Below, in pieces: positions 1 to 10,579 of a stretch of DNA of 31,331 bases (position 1 is its first letter; each line of letters starts with the position of its first letter). Location: contig BFEA01000017.1 in assembly GCA_003427395.1 (NCBI GenBank), forward strand, positions 4,755,336-4,786,666, given 5' to 3'. Source of the stretch: Chara braunii. Its lineage: Eukaryota > Streptophyta > Charophyceae > Charales > Characeae. Under the pieces are notes generated by a model. It was not told where the DNA came from, did no database searches, and worked only from the letters and a program-made list of their open reading frames with translations. Position numbers and translations under genes: made by a program.

Positions 1-288
1 GTTACCGCCTTCTGATGTTATGACTGCCTTTTCGAACTACGGCCATTTTTTCGTTGCCCATTATTGTTTTTTTTGCCCTTTTGAACTTCGTTTGTGACAC
101 AAACGTACTTGCCCCCCCCCAAAAAAAAAGGCAAGTTTCTAGGTGAGCGCTTTGTTAGTAGGAGGTAGGAGCTGTAGAAGTAGGGAGGGTGAAGGAAACA
201 GCCCAGGCCCCATGGTGCTCCAGGATAGGGACTGGGGACTGACATGGCCACAGCCGCAGCAAACACTGTACTCATAAGATGTATCCAA

Positions 289-341
289 GGGACGCTGGAC
301 CCGGTTTCCAGCAGGTGTCGCTCCCCACCAATAAATGGAGC
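289..341 (-). repeat. Two-hairpin 53-nt dispersed repeat
   Basis: On the minus strand: GCTCCATTTATTGGTGGGGA...GCGACACCTGCTGGAAACCG...GGTCCAGCGTCCC. It can form a GCTCC/GGAGC stem and a GCTGGA/TCCAGC stem with a 7-base loop. The same unit recurs about ten times in the window in whole or part (3770, 9106, 10033, 10228, 10555, 13100, 13175, 13740, 15773). Confidence 0.75.
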
Positions 342-532
342 AACCCGGCTGGCAAAGCCTCTATTCCGGTGGTTCTCTCTTACCACCACTGGAATAGAGG
401 CCTTGGATAAGGGCTTTAAAATTGAGGGGAAAAAAGAAAGAAAGAGAGAATCACGATTGAGCCTCTCAGACAAAATCGGAGGCTTGGGGCAACTGGACTG
501 AAATGGATGGCGGCACCAGGCGTAACTACAAG

Positions 533-616
533 GAAAACGCTGCGCTGGCATTTCAGCCAAGAAAACGCTGTGCTGGCATTTCAGCCAAGAAAATGCTGCG
601 CTGGCATTTCAGCCAA
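533..616. repeat. Three tandem copies of a 28-bp unit
   Basis: Unit GAAAACGCTGCGCTGGCATT + TCAGCCAA repeats at 533, 561 and 589 with single-base differences. Confidence 0.92.
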
Positions 617-1110
617 GCTTGGCGTGCACGTACGAAAGAGGGACAAATGCACTAGTCCTTGTAGGTAGGCAAGTGAAGGCAGATGATTTCCCACGAGATC
701 AACGTTACCCAGTGTTGTTTGATGTCAAGCACCGGTTGCACTAACTGTGGAGAAGTACTCTCATCCAGGGCTTCAAGAGGGGTCAGAAACGGCCCTTGGG
801 ACGCGCTCTTGAAGCTTCCACAGTTCCCGCCTGCAGCCGCATGTTTTTCAAACGAGGCCGACCGGACCCTTCTTGCGGTTTGCAAATTCGAGAGTTGGCC
901 TCCAGTCTCGGTCGACAAAATCCTCGCTGCCCTGTCGTGTAGTGTCTTTTCAGTTCCGTGAACTTCTGTCCGACAGTCAAGAATGCTCACGAGTCGAGAG
1001 TTCGTTGAGGCCGATCCGGGAGTCTGACAGCGCAAGATGCACTCTTGAATATTTTCATGTGTCTAGCGTAGTGCAGCGAGGCCCAACGTCCGTGCCATGT
1101 AGAGATACAT

Positions 1111-1278
1111 AGGGCCAGATCCCACTGGCAAAGAGGATTGGAAGAAATGTCTGAATCTGGACGTGTTTGTGGACAGGTGCGAAAAATTGTGATTGATCTA
1201 CTTTTCTGCAACTCTGCGTAGAACACGTCCAGATTCAGACATTTCTTGCAATCCTCTTTGCCAGTGGGATCTGGCCCA
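1111..1278. mobile_element. Foldback element, CACTRGCAAAGAG family
   Basis: Arms 1111-1168 and 1222-1278 are almost perfectly inverted (GGGCCAGATCCCACTGGCAA; GTCTGAATCTGGACGTGTT / AACACGTCCAGATTCAGAC), with one obvious mismatch (GGAAG/GCAAG) and a loop of about 53 bases. A related copy is at 16648-16818. Confidence 0.78.
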
Positions 1279-1370
1279 TAGAGTGCTACAGTAACTATTG
1301 TATGTATAGTGAGCAACAACAGGCTCCAGCGGGCTGGCTTGTCTTTACCACAGTCATCAAGATTCAAGAC

Positions 1371-1599
1371 TACCTATTTCCCCCGAATACAACGTAGGGT
1401 CATTATCGCTGTATTTAGACTGAAAGATAACCCTGGGGCCTACTTATCGGGGATGCTCTTATCACCTCAGTAGGTTTTTCCAGCATAGAAGTTAAAAAAA
1501 AAAAAGAAAAAAAAAAAGAAAAAAAAAAAGACTGAAAGATATCTCACAGACAGCTATAATGACTGTAGTCACTGTACTTTGTATTGGGGGAAGAAGGTA
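1371..1599. mobile_element. TA-flanked MITE, family 1, split by a retroposon
   Basis: The left half (1371-1429) begins TACCTATTTCCCCCGAATAC and the right half (1529-1599) ends GTATTGGGGGAAGAAGGTA. They are separated by an A-tailed insert flanked on both sides by AGACTGAAAGATA (1417-1429 and 1529-1541). Removing the insert and one duplicate leaves a MITE of the family's normal size. Confidence 0.83.
1430..1528 (+). mobile_element. Tiny A-tailed retroposon with 13-bp target duplication
   Basis: A body of about 64 bases (1430-1493) contains GCTCTTATCACCTC (1454-1467), followed by an A-rich tail with spaced Gs (1494-1528). Both sides carry the 13-base direct repeat AGACTGAAAGATA, a target duplication typical of LINE-mediated integration. 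Two other copies share the 14-base motif and its flanks (25331-25422 plus strand; 13014-13084 minus strand). CCTACTT...AGTAGG around the motif can pair. I do not recognise the parent RNA. Confidence 0.75.
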
Positions 1600-1631
1600 G
1601 TGAGTCACTACACCAGTCTCCACGAAGAGAC

Positions 1632-1760
1632 ATTGGGCCTCCCTCCACTACTCTCCAAATGTGCAAAACGAGAATGAATCTTCTGCTAGAACAAGGAAAG
1701 ATACACCGCCATGATTTTTGTCTTTTGTGCATGTGGAGAGTAGTGCAGCGAGGCCCATTG
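1632..1760. mobile_element. Foldback element, GGGCCT family
   Basis: The left arm ATTGGGCCTCCCTCCACTAC and right arm GTGCAGCGAGGCCCAAT-type end pair over about 35 bases (ACTACTCTCCAAATGTGCAAAA / TTTTGTGCATGTGGAGAGTAGT). It is about 129 bp and non-coding. The same terminal motif occurs at 1806-1928, 22686-22851 and 30804-30916. Confidence 0.68.
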
Positions 1761-1805
1761 TCAGCATACAACCTATGCAATCCGAAAGAAGTAGAAGAGG
1801 AAAGT

Positions 1806-1928
1806 GAGGGCCTCGTTGCACTACTCGCCAGCCAGCCATCCGCCAACATCTTGATTGCATGTGGACATCATCTCTGTCCAGATGCATTCGAATTCTTGGC
1901 CGATGGAGAGTAGTGCAACTAGGGCCTG
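1806..1928. mobile_element. Foldback element, GGGCCT family
   Basis: The left arm GGGCCTCGTTGCACTACTCG and the right arm (inverted GGCCCTAGTTGCACTACTC) are both followed by a GCC(A)A-rich inner arm and TGCAT-TGGACA near the loop. It ends 1.7 kb before the LINE and only 46 bases after the previous foldback. Confidence 0.7.
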
Positions 1929-2371
1929 AGAGGGAGAGGGAGAGGTAGAAGTAGAAGAAGAAGGTGGTCGGGCAGAATCGTGCGTCTATTGTGGGGTTAT
2001 GTATTGGCGAACATGAAGAGACATGCACTCAGGAAAAAGAAGGGGGAAAAGAAAAGTCAAGGATGACTTGACAAGATAGTCATTTCAATTTGTGTCGGCC
2101 CCAAAAAAAACTGCATCCAACAGAACAAGAGAGACCGAAAACCCGACGGCCATAAATATTTCAGTGCTTGTAGTGTCAGCGGGGCCGCCAGCCAGCACTC
2201 CTCAGGGGTTTGAAAAAGGGGTCTAATGGCCAATACCGTTGCTGCATGGCAACCAACAAATAGTGGCCAGGCCCTGCCAATGCTCAAAGCATTTCTATGT
2301 GACCCTGGGGGAAAAAATATCCAGTTTATTTTTTCTGCACAAAGTAGTTTTTTTTTTCGGAATTCTTTTAA
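1929..2371. other. No gene recognised
   Basis: A purine-rich stretch (AGGGAGAGGG, GAAGAAGAAGG) then mixed sequence. Short open frames have no recognisable motif. Confidence 0.5.
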
Positions 2372-2717
2372 GGGATAATTTGCAAAATACCCCCTACGTT
2401 GAGATGTATGCCAAAATGCCCTGAAAGATGTGGGTAGAGCGGAATGCCCTTTTGGGCCGAAATCTGTGTTATGCCCCTATCAAGCAGGTGTGCAAATTTG
2501 CAATCTGGACCTCGCCCTTTGGGCCTTCTCCTTTTGCAACCAGGCCCCCTTGGAACAGTTGGCAAGTACCGGGGGATATTTCGCAAGCCTTAACCTACGC
2601 AAGGGGTATTGCACAATTCTTTTTTGTTTTGTCAGAAGAGCATTCCGCTCTTCCTACATCTTTCAGGGGCATTTCGGCATATATCTCAACTTATGTGGAT
2701 ATTTTGCAAATTATCCC
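2372..2717. mobile_element. 346-bp element with ~78-bp terminal inverted repeats
   Basis: It starts GGGATAATTTGCAAAATAC and ends TATTTTGCAAATTATCCC. The arms continue through TTGAGATGTATGCCAAAATG, CCTGAAAGATGT and AGAGCGGAATGC, each found inverted at 2630-2700. The middle (about 2450-2600) is repeat-like but not paired. Short open frames across it are by-products of the repeat. Confidence 0.72.
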
Positions 2718-3769
2718 TGCCTACTCGTTGCCCGGCCCGGGCGGCCAGGTGGTTGGTAATGCAGTTCATTTATTTTGATTGGACTGACGGAAGACGGGCA
2801 GGGAACTCTTAGCACTAGCACTACTGAAACTGTATCTGATGGCATTTACGGCCGGACCTGGATGTCTCTGAACGAAGAGGATGGCAAAAATAAGTAGAAA
2901 AGTCGTAGTGTGAGTATGCCCTTAATCTTGCAAGTGTAATCTCTTACATAGCCAAATGCGTCCCTAGTTGAGGTCAGATACGTCCTTGAAAGCCCCACAC
3001 CCCACGTGGATATCTCCCTTTTCTTTCTGCGGGCCCTAAAGGCTACCCCAAGTATAACCCTTATTACCATAAGGCAGCATCCCGAAATAGCAAGCCCAGC
3101 TACCTGACAAAACGCAACCCCGAAAGGCGCAGCCTCCTGGCTGCGAAATTATATACCCTCATTATACCCCAAAAAATGCACCCCAATTGTACCCCAATTG
3201 TATATTACCCTCACGCCCAACAGCACATGTGGGGACATATCTCCCTAAATTCACCTTCTTGCAGACACACACATACGCAAACCCACCCACCCCGTACCCC
3301 TCTCCGACCTCCACAGACACACACACACCAACAGAGCACCAACTTTGTGGTAATCTAAGCTGCGTGGAAATCTGAGATAGAACAGTTTCTTCATCATATT
3401 TTAGAATCAAGCTCAATGCACCGAACCGGGAGAAAAAGGGTGCTGTTTGTCCTTGGGGAGCATGCGTTTAAATTGGAACGATACAGAGGATGAATATTTG
3501 CATGGCCTCTGCGCAAGGATGACATGCATGAATTAACAAACGATCTATTTTTAGGGGACCCGGTGCTGAAGTGCTCTCCGTGGGCCCGCGCAACAGATCT
3601 CACGTGGCCCGACGTCATGATCCCAAGCGGCCCCTCTGGGACACCGGTTAAAATCGGAACAATATAGAGAAGATTGACATGAAAACAACACAATAAAGAT
3701 CCCCTCTGGAGGGGTTATGTTTTTTCTTTTATTTATTATTATTATTATTATTATTTTTTTAAAACCAAA
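2718..3769. other. No gene recognised
   Basis: Low-complexity ACAC/CACC tracts at 3260-3340 and a (TTA)n tract at 3726-3760. Frames of 60-100 residues on both strands overlap one another and show no domain. Confidence 0.5.
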
Positions 3770-3803
3770 GCTCCATCTATTGGTGGGGAGCGACACCTGC
3801 TGC
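3770..3803 (+). repeat. Two-hairpin repeat, 5' hairpin half
   Basis: GCTCCATCTATTGGTGGGGA followed by GCGACACCTGCTG, then diverges. It directly follows a (TTA)n/T-rich tract at 3726-3760. Confidence 0.7.
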
Positions 3804-4087
3804 AATTTGTGAGGATATGGTTGTATCTATGAGGGGTTATGTTATTACATTCTACGTAAACGTAATGTACAGTCTAGAGATTCCACTTTCGATCTATTAT
3901 ATGTGTAATATATGTATAGAGTCTAATATACATAATATATAATCAGACCAAGATAGATTTCTGATAAATAGCAAAGAACACCCAGACCAAGAGCAGTTAT
4001 ATATTCTTTTTTCACTTCTTCTTTTTTTCTTCTTTTTCCCCCATACCAACAGTAGTGATCAAACCATTTGAAAACTTTGGCCCTTTA

Positions 4088-5103
4088 TGGTGGCAGCTTG
4101 ATTTAGAAATTTAAAGGCCTACAACCGCGTCAACTGGTTGTTTGTCCTTGCTACGCTGGAGCACATGAACTTCGGGGAGCATTTCCGACCGTCTATTGCA
4201 GCGATGTATTGCTCCTCAACAGCTTCCGTCCTTGTCTCACTCAATGGAAGTAGAACACAGGATTTCCAACTGTCAGGATCCCTACCTCAGGGATGTCCAA
4301 TGGCGCCGCTGCTGTTTGTAATCCCTATGGAAGTGCTCTCTTGAACTCTCTCAGGGCTGCTTCGCTGGTGAAGGGACGGCAACTGAGGGAGGGAGAAGAA
4401 GTACTCAGTACTTACCGGAGCTATCGCTGATGATCTGCTACTGGTCACACTGTCAGAGGCAACAGTGGAATCAACAGGGGTGGCCAAGGGAATAGTGGAC
4501 CAATATGCAGCGCTATCAGAGGCCAAAGTAAATTGTGAAAAATCATCATATTTCCTGCCCGGCCCGGCTGAATATGAGTTGCCAGATGATTGGAGAATGA
4601 AACGTATTAGAGAGGCGGACTCGGAGAGGTACTTGGGGGTGCAAATCTCACGGTCTAGCAGCTGCCCAGTACAAGATGCCATCTTAGTAGTAGGGAGGAC
4701 TGAGGCGTCCATCCATAAGACTTAGTGTAAAGCGGCAACGGGTCTGTCTTTCAAGTTGTTGGGCAGAGCCACAGTAATCACAGCGGCGGTATTTTTTTTT
4801 TTTTTGGTATTTTCCTTACTGTGGCGTATTGCCGCGGTTTTCTTGATCTCCTGGACCAAACCTACGCGACAGAAGGTGAAGCACATGGCATCCAGATACC
4901 TCTGGAAGCCAAGGGCAGAGGACCAGAAGGGCTTCATCACCAAGGTGGCATGGGACAAAGTGGTGAGCCCTGGGGACCAAGGGGGCCTGGGGATTATTAA
5001 CCCAGAGAGACAAAACGTGGCGCTGCTGGGGAAATGGGTAATAAAGGTAGCAACTCAAGCAGAGCAACGAAGCTGGCTGGAGATCGTCCAATACATCCTT
5101 TAA
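4088..5103 (+). pseudogene. Decayed LINE reverse transcriptase
   Basis: Remnant of a non-LTR retrotransposon ORF2. At 4088-4344 the translation has a motif-A-like LDLE...KAYNRVNW (frameshifted), then LSGSLPQGCPMAPLLFVIPM, which matches the RT motif-B region. After a frameshift, AIADDLLLVT (about 4425-4450) is the catalytic YADD-type box with Ile for Tyr. ERYLGVQIS follows near 4627. At 4756-5103 the thumb/connection region continues (ASRYLWK, VAWDKV, GGLGIINPERQNVALLGKW). Stops and frameshifts break the frame, so it is dead. No endonuclease domain was recognised upstream, suggesting 5' truncation near 4085. Confidence 0.82.
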
Positions 5104-6680
5104 CAAGATTTCCATCTCCGAGTCGGCTCAACAGAAGAGGTGACTGTCTGGACCTGTTTGCAATTGACCAGTTTAAATTTATAAACCGACGCCCAAAGTC
5201 GGAAATTGGGCGGGCATCATGATGGTGGATTGTGTGCAGAAAGCTAAGACCACAAGAGAGTCCAGCCCCGCGGCTCAAAGAGGAAATCCTGATCCAGATG
5301 CTCTTCGGCAACCCAAAGACTCTGCAGGGGGAGGGCTCTAGCTTCTTGGCAGCAGCAACACCAAGAGGAAGCTTTGGGAGGAGATGGATGGAAAAAGGGG
5401 TGACGCAAACCAGGGACATCCGGTAGGAGGAGAGGAAGGTCTGGAAGTCGGAGAGAGAACTTTGAGAGCAGTTGGGCAGACTGAGAGGAGTAGGGGAGAA
5501 GCTCCGGAGGCTAATTGAAGCCAGCCCCCAAGCCTGGCAGGAGACATCAAGGGATGAGAACAGACTGGTACTAATTGGAGCTTGGTACAAGGACATGTAC
5601 GCCCCCGGGTCACGGGTACAATTCTACCAAGTGGAGGCATGTGCGGATGAAGGGGGCTGGGAGGCCTCGCGGAGGGTCTAGAGTCAGGCACAGGAACCAA
5701 AGGGAAAGTTAAACCACCAGTACTTGGCCCAGCTATCGGCCGCGGAAAAAAAAAGAGTAGAAACGTTTCTAGTCGGATGAATTTGGGCTCTCCTGTAGTG
5801 GCCCGTACGTTTCCTAAGATCGTGGCACGTTAACGGGCACGACTCGAGGAAGTACTGGTGGCTTAAGCAGGGAGGGAGACACGCATCAGTTCAGAACATA
5901 ACTGGACAGCTGTCAGAGTAATTATGACACCTGAGATATTAAATGGGGTGGAAGGATGGAGGGTAATACAGGGAGGAAGGGCAATCACCGAACTCCGCCT
6001 AGATCCAAGAGCAGCGGTGTGGGTAGCAGCAGGGACAACAAATAGTACGCTCCCTCATTACACAATGTCATCTAAACTGGGTCGGAAACTAAGGAAGGTC
6101 GGTGTCGTACACACATTGTCAAGAGATCTGGGACAGAACATTCAGACTGCTGACTCAGAGGAGTACCAATCCGCCAACCGAGAGGAAGATGAAGGAGCTA
6201 TGGGCGCAACTCCCTGTGCTACCAAGCCTCAAATTCTCAGGCCTGTTATGGATGCTGTCGCACTCAGCATTCCCTTCAGCTGCCTGGTTGGTGAGCAAAG
6301 GCATGCAAATCCAGATCACATAATCAAGATGCGGAGACAGAGAGGAGGAAACACTGCTACATCTTGTGTGGGAATGCCCCGCCTCCAAAAGAATTTGGAG
6401 ATGGTGGGCAGGGCACTGGCAAAAGTTGGGCTCGGCGTTAGTTTGGGATCAGAAGTGGGTGACCACGGGCCAAATATGAGGTTGCGCCTATACGGCACAA
6501 GCCTCCATAAGATCCGCTTGGCAATCATGTGGCTGATCTGAGAGGACTGCAATTATGTGCTGTTCAAGGGCGAATGGTCGTCAGATGACTGACGGCCATC
6601 AAAAGGAAACTCAAGTCCCTGATACGCACAATGAATGATAGCTGCAGCCTGCAGACTGGACTCGAAAGGCACATAGTGGT
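5104..6680 (+). pseudogene. Decayed LINE 3' part with zf-RVT zinc knuckle
   Basis: Continuation of the LINE at 4088. The strongest part is near 6330-6405, where CGD followed by EEETLLHLVWECPASKRIW matches the zinc-binding zf-RVT domain typical of the C-terminus of plant LINE ORF2 proteins. Just upstream (6102-6323) a shifted frame reads ...HCQEIWDRTFRLLTQRS..., also LINE-like. The frame changes several times and a TTAA-flanked MITE (5709-5866) interrupts it. The exact 3' end is unclear; no A-tail is seen before 6700. Confidence 0.72.
5709..5866. mobile_element. TTAA-flanked MITE, compact 158-bp copy
   Basis: It starts TTAAACCACCAGTACTT and ends AAGTACTGGTGGCTTAA, so the inverted terminal repeats are about 13 bp inside TTAA. 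TTAA is the target duplication used by piggyBac-type transposons, but no transposase is present and that link is an inference. It sits inside the decayed LINE, between its reverse transcriptase and zinc-knuckle remnants, so it inserted after the LINE. Confidence 0.7.
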
Positions 6681-6732
6681 AGGTCGCGAGGGATGAGATG
6701 GTTCCTATTCACTTGGCCCAGGGGGAGCCAGG

Positions 6733-6844
6733 TACCTTCTTCCCCCTAATACAACGTAGAACGGTCATTATAGCTGTATCTAGACTGAAAGATGCCTCAA
6801 ATACAGCTCTAATGACCGTACGCTGTATTCGGGGGATGAAGGTA
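6733..6844. mobile_element. TA-flanked MITE, family 1 (112 bp)
   Basis: The left end TACCTTCTTCCCCCTAATAC and right end GTATTCGGGGGATGAAGGTA form terminal inverted repeats that extend about 45 bp (internal pair GGTCATTATAGCTGTAT / ATACAGCTCTAATGACC). The centre carries TAGACTGAAAG, shared by other copies. The outermost TA on both sides suggests a TA target duplication, as for Tc1/mariner or Stowaway-type elements. It has no coding capacity. It lies just past the LINE remnant. Confidence 0.82.
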
Positions 6845-7394
6845 GCTGGAGTTACTGTGGAGGGGAGGTTAGTCTTATCACCTTGGTTGAGTTCGTGAAG
6901 CGGATTGTCCCCCCCACCTGACCTCTCGGTGGGTATTTTTCTGAGTATAGGGCTGCAGGAGGCCAACACCAGCCGCTTCTCAGACGGGTAGGGAGAGGCG
7001 TAGATAATAGAATGCCAGAGCCCAATTGGCTCTGTGGGGCCGACATTAGGTCCTTACTTGTGAGGTAGCAAGAAGGACAATCGGGGATATAGGCTCAGGG
7101 GAGCTGGATATGGGAGGGAATGGCAACAAGGAGAACCAATTAGTGGCAATAATGTGGGAGTTTGACTGAGTAGAAGTAAGGGTAAAGGGTTCTTTTTGGA
7201 AAGGAGAAGTTCAGAGAAGTATTGGCTAGGAACCTAGTAGTAGGTTATGCAGTCGAACAGACACTTCGGGTCCCTCTCGGGTCCTGTAAAAAGCGAAGCT
7301 GGGTAATGCTCCTAGCACCGACGTTTATGTGGGGTGGCCGGCCCCTCCTTGCTTAATGAGTAACAAATGTGTTTTCCTCAAAAAAAGAAAAAAA

Positions 7395-7490
7395 ACTTTG
7401 GCCGGTTTGGGCTGGTGGATCAGTGATTAGAGCACCGGCTGGAATTATTGCACATTGTGGTTTGAGGTTGTGGTTTCAAAACTCCATGGC
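7395..7490 (+). mobile_element. tRNA-like SINE head
   Basis: TGGATCAGTGATTAGAGCAC followed by CGGCT resembles a tRNA D-arm with a Pol III box A. About 50 bases later GGTTTCAAAACTCC resembles box B (GGTTCGANTCC). The spacing fits an internal Pol III promoter. No clean tRNA cloverleaf closes, so this is called a SINE head rather than a tRNA gene. An A-rich stretch (7380-7395) precedes it. Confidence 0.45.
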
Positions 7491-7504
7491 CTCGTGCACG
7501 CCCA

Positions 7505-7842
7505 CTGTTACGCGCTTTCATAGCGCCCAGCCATTCGCACACCCCCCTTGGGCTGGCGCATGGTACTTAAACAGGCACTGCCTGCGCACCACCATTGGCA
7601 AGGGGTTAGGTCCATGGTTGCAGTATGCTGGTAGTGGGGTTTGGCGGAGGCTTGTTTGAGTGGTCGCGCCCGCCCGCTGTTACGTGCTTTCATAGCGCCC
7701 AGCCATTCGCATACCCCCCTTGGGCTGACACATTGTGCTATACAGACACTGCCTGTGCACCACTCAAGGGGTTAATAGGTCCATGGTTGCAGTATGCTGG
7801 CAGTGGGTTTTGGGGGGAGGCCAGTTTGAGTGGTTTGACCTG
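7505..7842. repeat. 172-bp tandem duplication
   Basis: CTGTTACG(C/T)GCTTTCATAGCG begins copy 1 at 7505 and copy 2 at 7677, a period of 172. Shared blocks run in order: CAGCCATTCGCA, CCCCCCTTGGGCTG, GGTCCATGGTTGCAGTATGC, TTTGAGTGGT. The copies differ by scattered changes and a few indels. Confidence 0.82.
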
Positions 7843-8985
7843 TAGGGATCTCAGACTGATGAGTGTTGAGTGTTTATGTGTGGGTTGTGTGTTGAGTAAG
7901 GTCCGATGATCTGTAGGTCATACCTTGTGTACTCACTATTGGGTAGATTGATAGGTGGGAGGGGGGATGGTTAGATAGGACTTTGTGTAGGGTCTGTGGG
8001 CCTGTCTGAGTGTGCCGCCTCGTTCGTATGGGCCGCTCTGTGTAAGAGACTGAGCGTGTCTGGGTACCATGGTTGTTTCCCGGCCTCATGGTCCACCCAC
8101 GAGAGTTCACACCTACATTGTACGATCCTACGTCCCAGGTAGACCCCGCTCTCTCCACACACCCTTGAGTAGTGGTAGTGGTTGGGTGTTAGGCATGTAC
8201 GGTTGCCACGGGCGGGCTTCAGGTTGATCTCACGGTGCTTGTGGGCTGGGGTTCATCTGGGTTGGTACCTGTCTGAGTTCCCATTGAGGGTTCGGTTGGG
8301 GCGTGAGTCTGGGAAGGGTCCCTAGGTAAGGGTGTCATCTTAGGCAGGGGAGGGAGGGTTGTCGCATTGAATGTAGAAGGGTGGCTCGCTACCCATAGAG
8401 TCTGCATGATGTGATACAGGTGCACCTAGTAGCCTGTATCCGGGTCGTCCTCGAGGATTCGGGGTGTCCCTATGGTAGCACCCGGGGTGTCTGTGGCTCC
8501 TCGCAAGGTGCTGGTTGGTGTAGGTCTAGGTCTAGATAGAGGGGTCGGGTCGCACCACTACAGGGCTTGACTTGCAATAAGTTAGTCACGAATGATGCCA
8601 CCTGGAGGAAAAAAAAGCCTGTCCCTGGGGTCGACACAAGCCATCTGATCCCCTCACTGGTTGAGTACGACGACAGGCACCTCCCGAGGCCTAGCATCCA
8701 CCCTCTACTACAAACATGAAAAAAAAAAAAAAAAGCCAACAACAACAACAACACAGATTTCAAACAGCCATCATATGTCCATCCATATACCACCTGCGCA
8801 AATACTGAAAGCACATTATTCTGTGCCTAACAAAGCAGCAAGAGAATCGCTGCAGATGCACAAGGACGAGTACAGTTATATATTGTCAGAGTCTTTGGAT
8901 TTCGACATTCGCAATTGAAATCTAGAGAGAGCACAGATCTTCGCCCCAAAAGAACAAAGAGGAAATGGAGGCAGGCCTGATGATG
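7843..8985. other. No gene recognised; Thr/Pro-rich minus-strand frames
   Basis: GT/GGT-rich on the plus strand, so the minus strand yields frames of 60-115 residues rich in Thr, Pro and Ser (for example 8425-8219). They are broken by stops and show no signal peptide or domain. An A-tract at 8718-8733 followed by ACAACAACAACA is the only simple repeat. This could be a decayed coding sequence or composition alone. Confidence 0.35.
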
Positions 8986-9105
8986 TCGTCTTCCCCTGAA
9001 TAGAAGGCATGCTCATTATTGCTGTTCTCGGAATACGTTTCTGAGCCCGGTTCTCAGCACAAAAAAAAAAAGGAGATACGTTTCTATTTCTGGGGGGCCG
9101 CACAT

Positions 9106-9130
9106 GCTGCGAACCGGGCCCAGCGTCCCT
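9106..9130 (+). repeat. Two-hairpin repeat, 3' half
   Basis: GCTGCGAACCGGGCCCAGCG followed by TCCC: the second hairpin only. Another such half (GCTGGAAAGGGGTTCCAGCG) is at 10555-10579. Confidence 0.55.
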
Positions 9131-9322
9131 TTTAATAAATAGGGCCGGGGTCCTCACAGTCTGCCCGGAAGAGAAACAGTATCGAGGGCATTACTCGTCT
9201 GAGCTTCAGATCTTAAGACTGTGAACAGACCTCTCAGTAGTAGACTGATAGACAGTAGAGGTAAGAGATACGTTTCAGGCGAGAGCCTGGCTGTATTATT
9301 CTGGGAAGAGAATGTGGTGCTC

Positions 9323-9424
9323 CCGTAGTCCCGTGAACATAAGGTACCCCGATACTGAATGTATATAAGCCATATTCCAGGTCAGGTGCAGCCAAAACGA
9401 GGGTGCATTGTGGTGAAGACCGTG
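9323..9424. mobile_element. MITE, family 1, degenerate copy
   Basis: GTGAACATAAGGTACCCCGA...GGGTGCATTGTGGTGAAGACCG follows the intron copy at 18534-18641 block by block (GAACATAA, GATA-TGAATGTAT, GGTCAG, GGGTGC-TTGTG, GAAGACCG/GAAGACGG). The left terminus is poorly preserved. A further possible left-half remnant lies near 8988-9045. Confidence 0.5.
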
Positions 9425-10032
9425 GCCTTTGCCATGGCTGTGCTGAAGTCAACATGAACCCAGCCACAGGTGGCTACCACGTTCATGTTTGGCTGAGGGC
9501 TGCATTTTTTTAATTTTTTCTTAACCACCACTACCTTTTCCCATGTGGGCGGAGGCCCATATGCCGGAAAAATCCGTTTGACTGTCTGGAAAAAAAAAAA
9601 AACAAAAAAAAAAACACTGCTTCCAATGAGATTTATCAACGGTGGCCGTCCAGCCTCCCATGTTTTTGGGGTAGGCTACTTTCCTGTACTCCCAACAGCC
9701 GGAAAGTGAACCCCTCTGACGCGAGTGAATACAGGCCCCCGAGGTGCACCCATTCATCCACCAAGTGAAGTCCTAAAAACACCGTAGGTACTGGTGGTTT
9801 ACGGCCAGGCTCCACTACACAGTGCTTTACATAAACAAAAACAAAAAGAAACAATACCCTACATGCATTGGCTTCCTGGCCACAGTTCATTCAGAATGTT
9901 GGACTCGTTCGAATGCACCTGGTCCTGAAAGCATCCACATACATGTACTAGAGTTATGCGTGGTGGAACCAGGCAGCTGGTACTGCTAGTTGTGGCCATA
10001 CGAGCATCCACCACTAGTAGTCCGCCTGTTGA

Positions 10033-10087
10033 CTCCAATCTATTGGTTGGGAGAGCAGCACTTGCTGGAAATAGGGTCTAGCGTCCC
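10033..10087 (+). repeat. Two-hairpin repeat, diverged copy before a poly-T tract
   Basis: CTCCAATCTATTGGTTGGGA...CTTGCTGGAAATAGGGTCTA then GCGTCCC. The second stem here is GCTGGA/TCTAGC, keeping pairing through a G-T wobble. A long poly-T tract follows, then another fragment (CCAGCGTCCCTTC, 10228-10240). Confidence 0.65.
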
Positions 10088-10096
10088 TTTTCTTTT

Positions 10097-10114
10097 TCTT
10101 TTTCTTTCTTTCTT

Positions 10115-10157
<43 letters not shown>

Positions 10158-10158
10158 N

Positions 10159-10227
<69 letters not shown>
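10097..10227. repeat. Poly-T tract with one N
   Basis: A TTTC-rich lead-in, then about 109 nearly pure T positions with an N at 10158. A join across the N is likely, so its true length is unknown. Open frames here are homopolymer artefacts. Confidence 0.95.
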
Positions 10228-10554
10228 CCAGCGTCCCTTCTACAAAACAATCCAAGGGTAAAAAAAAAACAAATAAAAAAAATGCAAAGGCTTTTTTTTT
10301 TTTTTTTAATAATAAGAATTCATCACTTCATTGCAAAATATTGAAGAGGCCGGGGTCCTCTCCTCACAATTCTACCTGGAGATACTGGGGCCATTACCCA
10401 GTGGTTTGCTCGTCAGTGTTTCTTTTCTTCTTCTTCTCTTCTCCTCTCTCTTTCTCTTTTTCGTCTTCTTCTTTCCTCTTTTTCGCTTGTTCCCAGCCAG
10501 CGATGCACTTATCGATTTGAGTTGTCAAATTGACATTACCCAGCTTTGGCTCGT

Positions 10555-10579
10555 GCTGGAAAGGGGTTCCAGCGTCCCT
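10555..10579 (+). repeat. Two-hairpin repeat, 3' half
   Basis: GCTGGAAAGGGGTTCCAGCG plus TCCCTT. The stem is extended to GCTGGAA/TTCCAGC. Confidence 0.55.

Noticed and set aside
7395-7490. Functional tRNA gene
   Set aside because: Box-like motifs are present but no acceptor stem or complete cloverleaf can be drawn.
9775-9805. Another TTAA-type MITE end (GGTACTGGTGGTTTA)
   Set aside because: Only about 15 bases match, TTAA is not present, and no second end was found.
9990-10520. 176-residue Phe-rich protein
   Set aside because: It is translation of a poly-T tract containing an N.
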